A stretch of 64,000 nt of DNA from Candidatus Gastranaerophilales bacterium (GTDB lineage: Bacteria > Cyanobacteriota > Vampirovibrionia > Gastranaerophilales > Gastranaerophilaceae), in assembly GCA_944322545.1 (NCBI GenBank), contig CALUPF010000010.1, positions 1-64,000 of the forward strand, given 5' to 3'. Position 1 is the stretch's first letter. Each line of letters begins with the position of its first letter. The notes beneath the pieces are model-generated. The model searched no databases, had not been told where the DNA came from, and saw only the letters and a program-made list of their open reading frames with translations. Of this stretch, positions 54,448 through 63,107 are shown piece by piece. Made by a program: the position numbers and the translations under genes.

Positions 54448-55650
54448 TTATTTATTATGTTTTGCTTCTAGTTCCTTTAATTCTCTTTGATATGGTGAGA
54501 TATTATTCAGTTTGAATATCACATCAGGAAGAACTTTTAAAACATAATCAATTTCTTCTTCTGTTGTAAATCTGCTTAAACTGAAACGAATGCTACCATG
54601 CAATGCTTCAAAAGGTACGCCCATTGATTTTAGAACGTGGCTAGGCTCTAAGCTACCTGATGTACACGCACTACCTGAGCTTGCACAGATACCTAAATCA
54701 CTTAAATGAAGAAGTATCAATTCTCCTTCAATATACTGAAAACCAATGTTTGTTGTATTAGGAACTCTATTTGTTGTTGATCCGTTTACTTTTGCATTAT
54801 ATATAGTTTTCAATATTCCATTTTCAAGCTTATCACGAAGTCTTTTCACTTCAGTCATTTCATAGTCCATAGCCTTTTGAGCAAGCTCACAAGCTTCACC
54901 CAAACCGATTATATAAGGAACATTTTCAGTACCTGCTCTTTTACCACGCTCCTGATGTCCACCAATTATGAATGCAGGCAATAGTGTTCCTGTTTTAACA
55001 AATAAAGCACCAATTCCCTTAGGTGCGTGTATTTTATGACCTGCAATAGTCATTAAATCGATATCTGTATTTTTAACATCCAGTGGAATTTTACCTGCAG
55101 CCTGTACTGCATCAACGTGGAATTTAATTTTAGGATTTTTTTGTTTAACAAGTCTAGCAGCCTTCTCAACAGGCAAAATGACACCTGTTTCGTTATTAGC
55201 GTACATCATTGAAACCAAGGCTGTGTCATCTGAAATAGCTTCACTTAATTCGTTCAAATCAAGATTACCCTTAGAATCAACGCTTAAATAAGTAACCGAA
55301 TAGCCTTGTTTTTCGAAGTATTTGAACAAATTTAAAACAGCAGGGTGTTCAATTTTTGTTGTAATAATATGCTTTTTATTTTTATTGGCTTCTAACACGC
55401 CGCGAATAGCCATATTATCGCCTTCTGAACCTGAGCCAGTAAAAATAATCTCTTTAGCATCGTTTGCACCAAAGAATTCTTTTACCTGCTCACGAGCTTT
55501 TGCAACTGCTTTTGAAACCTTTCCTCCAAATTCATGCATACTAGAAGGGTTTCCGTAATATTCGCAAAAATATGGTTTCATAACCTCAAATACTTTAGGA
55601 TCAACCATAGTTGTTGCATTATTATCTAAATAAACTACTTTTTCAGTCAT
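54448..55650 (-). CDS. nifS: Cysteine desulfurase NifS/IscS family
   Basis: This PLP enzyme removes sulfur from cysteine for Fe-S cluster assembly. The 400 residues fit. The PLP lysine is Lys206 (TIAGHKIHAPKG) and the catalytic Cys is Cys329 in SSGSACTSGSLEPSHVL. EHPAVLNLFKY and YANNETG are other family motifs. It starts 2 bases after the stop of nifU, so the two form an operon; sulfur passes to the scaffold. Confidence 0.97.
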   Translation of the reverse strand: MTEKVVYLDNNATTMVDPKVFEVMKPYFCEYYGNPSSMHEFGGKVSKAVAKAREQVKEFFGANDAKEIIFTGSGSEGDNMAIRGVLEANKNKKHIITTKIEHPAVLNLFKYFEKQGYSVTYLSVDSKGNLDLNELSEAISDDTALVSMMYANNETGVILPVEKAARLVKQKNPKIKFHVDAVQAAGKIPLDVKNTDIDLMTIAGHKIHAPKGIGALFVKTGTLLPAFIIGGHQERGKRAGTENVPYIIGLGEACELAQKAMDYEMTEVKRLRDKLENGILKTIYNAKVNGSTTNRVPNTTNIGFQYIEGELILLHLSDLGICASSGSACTSGSLEPSHVLKSMGVPFEALHGSIRFSLSRFTTEEEIDYVLKVLPDVIFKLNNISPYQRELKELEAKHNK

Positions 55651-55652
55651 AT

Positions 55653-56474
55653 TTATACCTCAACAACTTCAATATCAGGAGAAATATGCTCCTTCAATGA
55701 AGCTTCAACAAAATTTTTCAATGTATTAGATGAAAACTTACAAGACTTACACATTCCTTTTAAAGATACATAAATCTTGTTTTCTTTAACATCAACCAGT
55801 TCAATATCTCCACCATCTTTTCTTAATTCTGGAGCAATATGTTTTTCTATAACATTATTAACCTTTAAAACAAGTTGCGTTACAGACATGTTTTTAATAT
55901 CTACTTTTTCTTTTTTCTTTTGAATTTCATCAATAATTTTTTGAATAGCAACGTGACATTGACCGCACGCACCACCTGCTTTTGTATAATTCATAACATC
56001 TTCTAAATCAGTAAGATTGTTCTGCTCAATAGCTTCTCTCAATGTATTTTCAGTGACGTGATAACATTTGCATATGATTTTTTCGTCACAATGCATATTC
56101 ACATCTTCGCCTTTGTAATTAGCAATTGCTGCTTCTAAGGCTTCATGTCCCATAACAGAACAGTGCATTTTTTCAGGTGGCAAACCACCTAAAGCATCAG
56201 CAATATCTTGGTTCGAAATCTTTTGAGCTTCTTCTATTGTTTTGCCTTTTAACATCTCAGTTAAAATACTAGAAGATGCAACTGCAGAACCACAGCCGAA
56301 AGTCTGAAATTTTGCATCTGTGATTATGCCATTATCATCAACTTTTAAATATAATTTCAATGCATCACCACAAACCAAAGAACCTGCTTCACCAACAGCA
56401 GAAGGGTTTTCCATCTCACCAACATTTCTTGGATTTTTGTAATGATCCATTACTTTTTCTGTATATTCCCACAT
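55653..56474 (-). CDS. nifU: Fe-S cluster scaffold NifU
   Basis: The 273 residues have the full three-domain NifU layout. The IscU-like domain carries Cys35, Cys61 and Cys105. A central [2Fe-2S] ferredoxin/BFD-like domain has Cys135, Cys137, Cys170 and Cys173. The C-terminal Nfu domain has Cys242 and Cys245 (CKSC). AAGGAAATAG precedes the ATG. No nitrogenase genes are visible, so this is a general Fe-S system. Confidence 0.97.
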   Translation of the reverse strand: MWEYTEKVMDHYKNPRNVGEMENPSAVGEAGSLVCGDALKLYLKVDDNGIITDAKFQTFGCGSAVASSSILTEMLKGKTIEEAQKISNQDIADALGGLPPEKMHCSVMGHEALEAAIANYKGEDVNMHCDEKIICKCYHVTENTLREAIEQNNLTDLEDVMNYTKAGGACGQCHVAIQKIIDEIQKKKEKVDIKNMSVTQLVLKVNNVIEKHIAPELRKDGGDIELVDVKENKIYVSLKGMCKSCKFSSNTLKNFVEASLKEHISPDIEVVEV

Positions 56475-56596
56475 AGTCTATTTCCTTTTTAATTTATTTC
56501 GATACTCGTGTTTTTACACCAATATTTTAGCGCAAAGAATCAAAGATTTAAACAGAAAAAAGTATATCTATCAATTTATGCAAATATTAAATTAAA

Positions 56597-57652
56597 CTAT
56601 ATTCTTTTTTGTGTATCTACATCAAAAAACAAAAAGTCATTTGTATTAAAGCGTAGTATAATATTATCGTCAAACTGTTTTTGTGCATCCACTTTAGCTG
56701 AACATTTAGCATTATTAACGTTAAAATAAACTATTTTTTCACTGCCAAGCATTTCTGAAATATCAACAGGTACAGTAAATTCATAGTTATTATCCAATAA
56801 ATCCATCTTTTCAGGACGAATGCCAACAATAACTCTAGTTCTAGAGCCTATCAAAGCCTTTTGATTGTCAGAAAGAGATATTACATAATCATTAAATTTA
56901 ATGTTTCCATCTTCAACACTGCATTCTATGAAATTCATAGAAGGAGAACCTAAAAAACCACCAACGAAAACATTTGCAGGCTCATAATAAATTTTTTCAG
57001 GCTCATCTACCTGTTGAATAACTCCCTTATCTAATACGACGATTCTATCACCCATCGTAAGAGCTTCTGTTTGGTCGTGTGTTACATATATAAAAGTAGT
57101 CTGCAATTTTTCATGAAGTTTTTTGATTTCTGAGCGCATCTGAACCCTAAGTTTTGCATCCAAATTAGACAATGGCTCATCCATCAAAAACACTTTAGGA
57201 CTTCTTACAATTGCACGACCTAAAGCAACACGCTGTCTTTGACCGCCTGAAAGCTGTTTAGGTTTTCTATCTAAATACTCTGTAAGATTTAAAATCTCAG
57301 CAGCTTCTTTCACTTTTTTATCTATCTCATCCTTTTTGAAATTTCTCATTTTCAAAGGAAAAGCAATATTTTCATAAACTGACATGTGAGGGTATAAAGC
57401 ATAGCTTTGAAATACAAAAGCAATGTCTCTATCTTTTGGGTGAACATTATTTACACATTTATCGCCAATATAAATCTCTCCTGATGTTATATCTTCTAGA
57501 CCTGCAATCATTCTTAAAATTGTAGACTTACCACATCCAGAAGATCCGACTAAAACAAGAAACTCCTTGTCTTTAATTTCTAAAGACACGTCATTTATTA
57601 TTGTTTTTGAGTCATATTTTTTAACTACATTTTTAAGAGTTACATTAGCCAT
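56597..57652 (-). CDS. Sugar-type ABC transporter ATPase (MsmK/UgpC family), orphan
   Basis: This 351-residue cytoplasmic ATPase drives CUT1 carbohydrate importers in its family. It has Walker A GSSGCGKST (36-44), the Q-loop region AFVFQSYALYPHMSV, signature LSGGQRQRVALGRAI, and Walker B VFLMDEPLSNLDAKLR. A C-terminal OB/TOBE regulatory domain follows (about 240-350, VIVGIRPEKMDLL). AAGGG lies upstream of the ATG. No permease or binding protein is adjacent, so it may serve several importers elsewhere, as MsmK does. Confidence 0.94.
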   Translation of the reverse strand: MANVTLKNVVKKYDSKTIINDVSLEIKDKEFLVLVGSSGCGKSTILRMIAGLEDITSGEIYIGDKCVNNVHPKDRDIAFVFQSYALYPHMSVYENIAFPLKMRNFKKDEIDKKVKEAAEILNLTEYLDRKPKQLSGGQRQRVALGRAIVRSPKVFLMDEPLSNLDAKLRVQMRSEIKKLHEKLQTTFIYVTHDQTEALTMGDRIVVLDKGVIQQVDEPEKIYYEPANVFVGGFLGSPSMNFIECSVEDGNIKFNDYVISLSDNQKALIGSRTRVIVGIRPEKMDLLDNNYEFTVPVDISEMLGSEKIVYFNVNNAKCSAKVDAQKQFDDNIILRFNTNDFLFFDVDTQKRI

Positions 57653-57676
57653 CTAAATTCACACCCTTATCTCATA

Positions 57677-58825
57677 CTATAAACTAAATTTTTCAATAGG
57701 AATAATAAAGCAAAAACTGCTGCCTTTCATAGACTCTGATTCTACCCAAATTTTCCCTTTCAAAAGTCTAACTAGGTTGTAGACAATGCCTAAAGACAAG
57801 CTTTTAGGAGCAGCTTTTTTAGCAATATATTTTTCTATATTTGCATACGGATCAAAAATATTATTTAATTCAGGTTCAGGTATACCAGAACCTGTGTCAT
57901 TAACCTTAATCATGAGATAAGCTTTATCAGGAGTGTTTTCTGTAACATTGAATCCTGCAATTTCAAGATATTCTTTATCCGGATGACTAACAACAACCTG
58001 AACTGAACCTACATCTGTATTAGTGATAGCATTATCAACAAGAGTTTTTACAATCTGCTTCAAAACATTTTCATCTGAATACAATGTTCTTTTAGCAAGA
58101 CTATTTAAATCAAAATTCAAAATCAACTTTTTCTCATCTGCAACTGGTTTCATTTCATTAAATAATGAAGTCATTAAATTAACAAAATCAAAATTCTTAA
58201 ACTCATAGTCATACAAACCTGATTCCAATTTTGAATATTCAATCAATCCATTCACAAGCTCTAAAAGCTGCATTGAATTTTTGTTAATAATTTTCAAATA
58301 CTTTTCTTGCTTTTCATTAACGTCGCCGCCTAAACCTTCTAAAATAGCTTGAGAAAAGCCATTTATTGAGTGAATAGGCGAAGTTAATTCACCTGAGATT
58401 TTAGTCAAAAAAGTATTTTTGTTTTTAGTCAATTTATTCAAATACTCATGCTCAAACAAAAGCTTGTTAAGCATTTTTTGACTGTTAGTCACATCTCTTA
58501 TTGAAACAATTATTTTTTCTTCGTCATCATAATATTCTGATGCTTTAACTTCTAAGAACAAATCCTCATCAAGACTAAGCTTTGAACGAACAACAACCGA
58601 GTCTTTGGATTTAGAAAGTCCGCTAACTAAATTAAATCCACCATCAAAAATGTCCAGCAATTCAATATTATCTAACTCTTCGCCAGAAATTTTTAATAAA
58701 TTCAAAAGATTCTCATTTGCATAAAGAATCTCTCCAGTCATAGAAACAACTATCACAGCTTCAGGATAAGAATTTAATACATTACCTGACTGTTTCTTTT
58801 TAAATAAGAAAGAAAATATATTCAT
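57677..58825 (-). CDS. PAS-domain histidine-kinase-like protein lacking the phospho-acceptor His
   Basis: The 382 residues have a short hydrophobic/basic N-terminus, a PAS domain (about 15-115, AVIVVSMTGEILYANENLL), a dimerisation helix and a HATPase domain. The H-box reads KISGELTSPIHSI at 142-154, where the family has SHELRTPL; Gly145 stands where the phosphorylated His should be. The N-box (LVDNAITNT) and G1 box (VNDTGSGIPE) are kept, while the G2 region is altered (PKSLSLGIV). ATP binding is plausible but self-phosphorylation is not. No response regulator is adjacent. Confidence 0.9.
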   Translation of the reverse strand: MNIFSFLFKKKQSGNVLNSYPEAVIVVSMTGEILYANENLLNLLKISGEELDNIELLDIFDGGFNLVSGLSKSKDSVVVRSKLSLDEDLFLEVKASEYYDDEEKIIVSIRDVTNSQKMLNKLLFEHEYLNKLTKNKNTFLTKISGELTSPIHSINGFSQAILEGLGGDVNEKQEKYLKIINKNSMQLLELVNGLIEYSKLESGLYDYEFKNFDFVNLMTSLFNEMKPVADEKKLILNFDLNSLAKRTLYSDENVLKQIVKTLVDNAITNTDVGSVQVVVSHPDKEYLEIAGFNVTENTPDKAYLMIKVNDTGSGIPEPELNNIFDPYANIEKYIAKKAAPKSLSLGIVYNLVRLLKGKIWVESESMKGSSFCFIIPIEKFSL

Positions 58826-58900
58826 ACTCTATAAAGCTCCCAAGTTTTTTCTTAATATTATCATAATTCCGACTAAATAAACAGAATTTACAAAAATAAA

Positions 58901-58927
58901 ATGCGGTATCTGTTGAGAAAACCGCAT
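58901..58927. promoter_or_regulatory. 7-bp dyad in the divergent gap before tyrA
   Basis: ATGCGGT (58901-58907) pairs exactly with ACCGCAT (58921-58927) around 13 bases. There is no T tract. It lies between divergent genes and could be an operator for either. A TATAAT at 59020-59025 is the likely -10 of tyrA. Confidence 0.35.
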
Positions 58928-59044
58928 AAGTCAAGAAAGGAATGGTTAGACTATTAATATGTTTATTATTACAACTTTTTTTTACGCGTGCAAATTTATA
59001 AACAAATGTTAACTTCGTGTATAATAAAAAAAAATGGAGTAATT

Positions 59045-59854
59045 ATGAAAATAGGTATAATTTCGTTAGGTTTAATTGGTGGTTCTTTATTAAAAAGACT
59101 TTCAAAAACAGACATAGAATTATTTGCAGTAACAAGAAATCCACAAACAATAGAGAATGCAAAAAAATATACAAACAATGTGTCTGATGATATGAACACA
59201 TTAAAAAATTGTGATGTAGTTTTTGTCTGCTCACCAATGAATAAAACTATTGAAATATTACAAAAACTCGAACAAATATTACCTGAACAAAGTTTGGTAA
59301 CTGATGTATGCAGCCTGAAAAAATTTGTCACTCAAAAGCAGTATAAATTCAAATTTATTGGCTCACACCCTATGGCAGGAACTGAAAACAGTGGGTTTGA
59401 AGCATCCTTCGAAGACCTGTTCGAAGACGCAAAATGGATAATCACACCTGATGAATCAACAGACCCAAGTGATATAGAAAAATTAAAAAACATCATCAGT
59501 CTGACAGGAGCTACAACCCTTATAATGAATGCAGATGAACATGATGAAGCAGCAGCTTTAATTAGTCATATGCCAATGTTGATTGCTCAAGCGTTGATGA
59601 AAACAGCATTAGAAAATGAAAATGCACTAAAAATGGCGTCAAGTGGCTTTAGAGACATGACTAGACTAGCCCTTTCTAATACAGAAATGGCAAAAGACAT
59701 GATTGAGATGAATAGTGAGAATATATCTAACTGCACTATTGATTTAATGGAAACAGTTAAATCTTTGCTCAATAGCAGCTACGAAGAACAAATAAAAGTC
59801 ATAAAAAATTTCAGAAAAGACATGTACTCAAAAAATGGCAAAAACATCCTTTAA
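59045..59854 (+). CDS. tyrA: Prephenate/arogenate dehydrogenase TyrA
   Basis: TyrA oxidatively decarboxylates prephenate (or arogenate) in tyrosine synthesis. I chose the ATG at 59045, 5 bases after GGAG; the longer frame from 58988 crosses the promoter. The 269 residues show the NAD motif IGIISLGLIGGSLL, GSHPMAGTENSGF, the catalytic-His region DEHDEAAALISHMPMLIAQA, and SSGFRDMTRLA. There is no ACT or chorismate mutase domain. Substrate preference cannot be read from the sequence. Confidence 0.95.
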   Translation: MKIGIISLGLIGGSLLKRLSKTDIELFAVTRNPQTIENAKKYTNNVSDDMNTLKNCDVVFVCSPMNKTIEILQKLEQILPEQSLVTDVCSLKKFVTQKQYKFKFIGSHPMAGTENSGFEASFEDLFEDAKWIITPDESTDPSDIEKLKNIISLTGATTLIMNADEHDEAAALISHMPMLIAQALMKTALENENALKMASSGFRDMTRLALSNTEMAKDMIEMNSENISNCTIDLMETVKSLLNSSYEEQIKVIKNFRKDMYSKNGKNIL

Positions 59855-59969
59855 CATCTCAACCTAAAGTTTAATATAGAGACAACTTTATTATAGTTAA
59901 ATTCCTACCCACAACTGATATCATATAATTGTTAGGGACAACATTACAGTTTAACAGTCAGGGATGTAA

Positions 59970-60323
59970 ATGAAAATCAAGGATGTTGACAAAGTTTGCA
60001 TTGTTGATATAGCAGGGAACGCAATATCTAAAGCAGACCTCATAGAATTAAAAAAGCTTTTTGAAAAAAAAGCTTTCAAAAAGCGTATCGGAATAAATAT
60101 GAAAAACGTTTTAGAGATAGAACATAATTTCTTAGAATTTCTAGAACGTTGTAGCGAAAAACATAAGCTATCAATATACAACGTAAATAACGAAGTTTAT
60201 CTTATGTTGTTCATTTTGAGATATGACAAATATGTGAATATATATCTAAATGAAGAAGATTTTTACAACGATAAAAAATGCATAGTATACAGAAGACTTA
60301 AATTACTCAAAAAAGCTGCATAA
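59970..60323 (+). CDS. STAS-like domain protein
   Basis: The 117-residue protein has the alternating strand-helix pattern of a STAS fold: VCIVDIAGN, then ADLIELKKLFEKKA, GINMKNVLEIEHNFLEFLER, and KLSIYNVNNEVYLMLFILRY. STAS proteins such as anti-sigma antagonists are switched by Ser phosphorylation; the usual Asp-Ser in the switch loop is not present (MKNVLEIEH). AGGG is 6 bases before the ATG. A partner kinase is not adjacent, although a His-less kinase-like protein lies 1.1 kb upstream. Confidence 0.7.
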   Translation: MKIKDVDKVCIVDIAGNAISKADLIELKKLFEKKAFKKRIGINMKNVLEIEHNFLEFLERCSEKHKLSIYNVNNEVYLMLFILRYDKYVNIYLNEEDFYNDKKCIVYRRLKLLKKAA

Positions 60324-60410
60324 AATTCAATTATTAAAAAACATTTATTTCTCGACATTGCTCAAAAAATATAGGAATATATTTTAAGAGCTTTAGTTTT
60401 AGGAGAAAAT

Positions 60411-61532
60411 ATGAATAAAGAAAACTTAATAGTTGCAATCCATGGTGATAATAGCGAACTAGGTGGAAGATATAATGCATTAGCCAGTTTTAGCAAAGCA
60501 TTGCTAGAAGGCTTTAAACAAAATGGGATTAAAGCTCTTACAACTAAAGAGTGTTTTGAAAACAAAATAACTCCAGACTTGGCAATAGCTCTCAACGCAA
60601 CAGGTTTGCCAATTTGGAAGGACATACTAGAAGCAGGCATTCCTAATATAATGTGGAATACTGATTCAATCTTTTATCAGAACTTTGAAATTGTGCAGCA
60701 ATTCAGTTCTTATAAAAATTTTACGCTATTTAATTCTTCTTTTGAAGACACACCAGCAATACTTCACTATTTGCCAAACCTTGTGAATGGATATATTCCA
60801 GGAGGCACAGATCTTGATTTTTGGAAAAAGCAAGATGTCAAAAAAGAATATGACATAACATTTTTCGGATCTATAGACGACTACGACTCAAGAATTGCAC
60901 AATTAAAAGAATCTATGCCTGATCTAGTTTTTAAATTAATGATGGATTTTTGCGAAGTTGCTCTAAGCTATCCAGAGCTCTCATTATGGCAAATTTACCA
61001 ACTATTTAAAAAACAAATAGATTTAAATCTTGATGTAACGCAATATGTTTTATTATCAAAAAGCATTTCATACATAATCACATATAAACAAAGAGTCAAA
61101 ATGATTCAAGCACTAAAAGACTTTAACCTAACAATATTTGGAGAAGGTCCTTGGGAAAAATATATCTCAGGAAACATAAAACTCGTAAAAGGTGGAGATA
61201 TTAGAGAAACTGTTAACCTTATGAACAAATCAAAAATTACGCTCCACTCAAATCCATTCCACCTCGCAGGCGGGATTCATGATAGAGTCTTAAATGCAAG
61301 TGCTGTGGAAACTATGGTACTCACAGGACTTAACAGAACCCTTAAACGAGCATTTGGGGATTCTATTGTATTTTGTGATCCGGTTAATTATCAAGACATT
61401 GCAGAAAAGGCAGACTTTTTCTTAAAAAATGAAGATGCACGACAAGAAAAAGCACAAACCGCATCTAAAATAGTCAAAGAAAAACACAAATGGTCTGACA
61501 GAGCAAAAAGTATCTTGGAAATCATTGACTAA
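60411..61532 (+). CDS. Glycosyltransferase-like protein (CgeB/DUF3880 type)
   Basis: This 373-residue protein has the GT-B layout: an N-terminal Rossmann part (VAIHGDNSELGGRYNALAS) and a middle region with YDITFFGSIDDYDSRI. A C-terminal part has LTIFGEGPWEKYI, NLMNKSKITLHSNPFH and HDRVLNASAVETMVLTGLNR. These match the CgeB/DUF3880-like glycosyltransferases, where that C-terminal stretch binds the sugar nucleotide. AGGAG precedes the ATG. The glycan target is unknown. Its stop overlaps eda by 4 bases. Confidence 0.82.
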   Translation: MNKENLIVAIHGDNSELGGRYNALASFSKALLEGFKQNGIKALTTKECFENKITPDLAIALNATGLPIWKDILEAGIPNIMWNTDSIFYQNFEIVQQFSSYKNFTLFNSSFEDTPAILHYLPNLVNGYIPGGTDLDFWKKQDVKKEYDITFFGSIDDYDSRIAQLKESMPDLVFKLMMDFCEVALSYPELSLWQIYQLFKKQIDLNLDVTQYVLLSKSISYIITYKQRVKMIQALKDFNLTIFGEGPWEKYISGNIKLVKGGDIRETVNLMNKSKITLHSNPFHLAGGIHDRVLNASAVETMVLTGLNRTLKRAFGDSIVFCDPVNYQDIAEKADFFLKNEDARQEKAQTASKIVKEKHKWSDRAKSILEIID

Positions 61533-62143
61533 TTGAGCTTTTTCAACTGTTCAACAGCAAATCTAGCTCGTTCTTTAATTTCAGCCAAAGATGCATTTTT
61601 ATATAAGCATCTTCCAAGACCTACTGCAACAGCTCCTTCTTTTAAGTAGTCTGTAAAATCATCCAACCCAACACCACCAGATGGCATAAGGTTTAAAAAC
61701 GGCATAGGTCTTAACATATCTTCTAGATATTCTACACCGCCCATAGATTTAGCAGGGAAAATTTTAATCAAAGGAATTCTTGATTTCCAAGCATTATATG
61801 CTTCATTAGGCGTTGAAACAGTTGCAATATGAGGAACTTTATTGCCTAAGCAAAACTTCCACAAACTACCTTGAAAAACAGGTGCGACTATAATTTGAGC
61901 ACCCATATTAATTGCCTCTTGTGCTCTTGAAGCAGTAATTATTCCGCCTGCCATAACAGTAATATCATGGTTTTTTCTAAGCTCAATTATTGACTCTAAT
62001 ACAGAGCCTTTTTCAACTGTAATCTCAAAAACTCTGATACCACCATCTATCAAAGCTTTAGCCTTTTCTAAAGCTTCAGATGCTTCATCTGCCCTGATTA
62101 CGGCAACGATTTTATTTTTGTATATGCTTTCTATTGGATTCAC
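61529..62143 (-). CDS. eda: 2-keto-3-deoxy-6-phosphogluconate (KDPG/KHG) aldolase
   Basis: Eda cleaves KDPG to pyruvate and glyceraldehyde 3-phosphate. The 204 residues form a TIM barrel. The Schiff-base lysine is Lys127 in PLIKIFPAK; Glu44 in FEITVEKG is the likely proton carrier, and LMPSGGVGLDDFTDYLKEG is the phosphate site. It could act after the KDG-kinase-like enzyme at 31355. A 6-phosphogluconate dehydratase is not in the window. cdaA lies 17 bases upstream. Confidence 0.95.
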   Translation of the reverse strand: MNPIESIYKNKIVAVIRADEASEALEKAKALIDGGIRVFEITVEKGSVLESIIELRKNHDITVMAGGIITASRAQEAINMGAQIIVAPVFQGSLWKFCLGNKVPHIATVSTPNEAYNAWKSRIPLIKIFPAKSMGGVEYLEDMLRPMPFLNLMPSGGVGLDDFTDYLKEGAVAVGLGRCLYKNASLAEIKERARFAVEQLKKLN

Positions 62144-62160
62144 TTTTCTAATTCCACAAA

Positions 62161-63081
62161 CTATTTAGACATTTTATCATTTTTTTTATTGCTAACCTGT
62201 TTTTTAGTTTTTATTTTTATAAAATTAAAAACAGTTTTATTCTCTTCAACAAAATCCTCATCTTCATAGCCAAGAAGGATTTCTAAATCTTTTTTTAATA
62301 AAGTTATATCATCATACTTTTTCAATGAGCCATCCAACGCAATTGAAACATCACCAGTTTCTTCTGAAACAACAAGACAAGCTGAATCAGAAACCTCACT
62401 CATACCAATTGCAGCTCTATGACGAGTTCCATACTTCCAGCTCAATTTAGGGTCTTCTGTCAGCGGCAATAAAACACCTGCTGATCTAATCGTGTCACCT
62501 TCAATCACAACAGCGCCATCATGCAATGGCGTATTCGGATGAAATATAGTCAATAACAACTCAGTAGAAACTATAGCATCAAGCTGCGTTCCAACATCAG
62601 AATAGCTATTTACATCATCTTCTCTTTCTAGAACCATCAAAGCACCGGTTCTAGTTTTAGAAAGATATTTAACAGTTTCAATCAGTTCTTTTAAAACATT
62701 AACTTTTTGTGTTTCATTAGGACTTCTTTTACCAAAATGGTTATGAAAGAAATTTGACTGTCCTAAATATCCAAGAAATTTTCTTATTTCAGGCTGAAAA
62801 ATGATAACAGCACCAAACATTATGACACTGACCATTGTCCTTAAAAACACACCTAATATAAGTAAATTGAATTTAATTAATATTTCAGAGAATAACCAAG
62901 CCAAAAGTAAAATAAAAATACCTTTTACTAGCTTTTCTGACTGAGTTCCTTTGATAAATTTTTGATATATCAAAAGTAAAAAAGCAGCAATAATAAGGAC
63001 TTCCAAAACATTTACCCAAGTAAATGACCAATGAATAGCCTTTATTTGACTCAATAGTATGTCTTTTATTTCTCCTATCAC
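62161..63081 (-). CDS. cdaA: Diadenylate cyclase CdaA
   Basis: CdaA makes cyclic di-AMP, a signal for wall and ion balance. The start is a GTG at 63081 with AGGA upstream. The 306 residues have three membrane helices (about 21-40, 52-72, 75-96), then the DAC domain with DGA at 188-190 (LHDGAVVIEG) and RHR at 220-222 (GTRHRAAIGMSE), the two catalytic motifs. The C-terminal tail is long and basic. Upstream lies lysA in the same direction; cdaR and glmM, its usual neighbours in Firmicutes, are not present. Confidence 0.95.
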   Translation of the reverse strand: MIGEIKDILLSQIKAIHWSFTWVNVLEVLIIAAFLLLIYQKFIKGTQSEKLVKGIFILLLAWLFSEILIKFNLLILGVFLRTMVSVIMFGAVIIFQPEIRKFLGYLGQSNFFHNHFGKRSPNETQKVNVLKELIETVKYLSKTRTGALMVLEREDDVNSYSDVGTQLDAIVSTELLLTIFHPNTPLHDGAVVIEGDTIRSAGVLLPLTEDPKLSWKYGTRHRAAIGMSEVSDSACLVVSEETGDVSIALDGSLKKYDDITLLKKDLEILLGYEDEDFVEENKTVFNFIKIKTKKQVSNKKNDKMSK

Positions 63082-63107
63082 TTAATGTCCTTACTAATGC
63101 TATAAAT

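Noticed and set aside
58942-59001. 19-codon Leu-rich leader peptide before tyrA
   Set aside because: AAAGGA abuts the ATG with no spacing, there are no Tyr codons, and the tyrA -10 element lies downstream of it.
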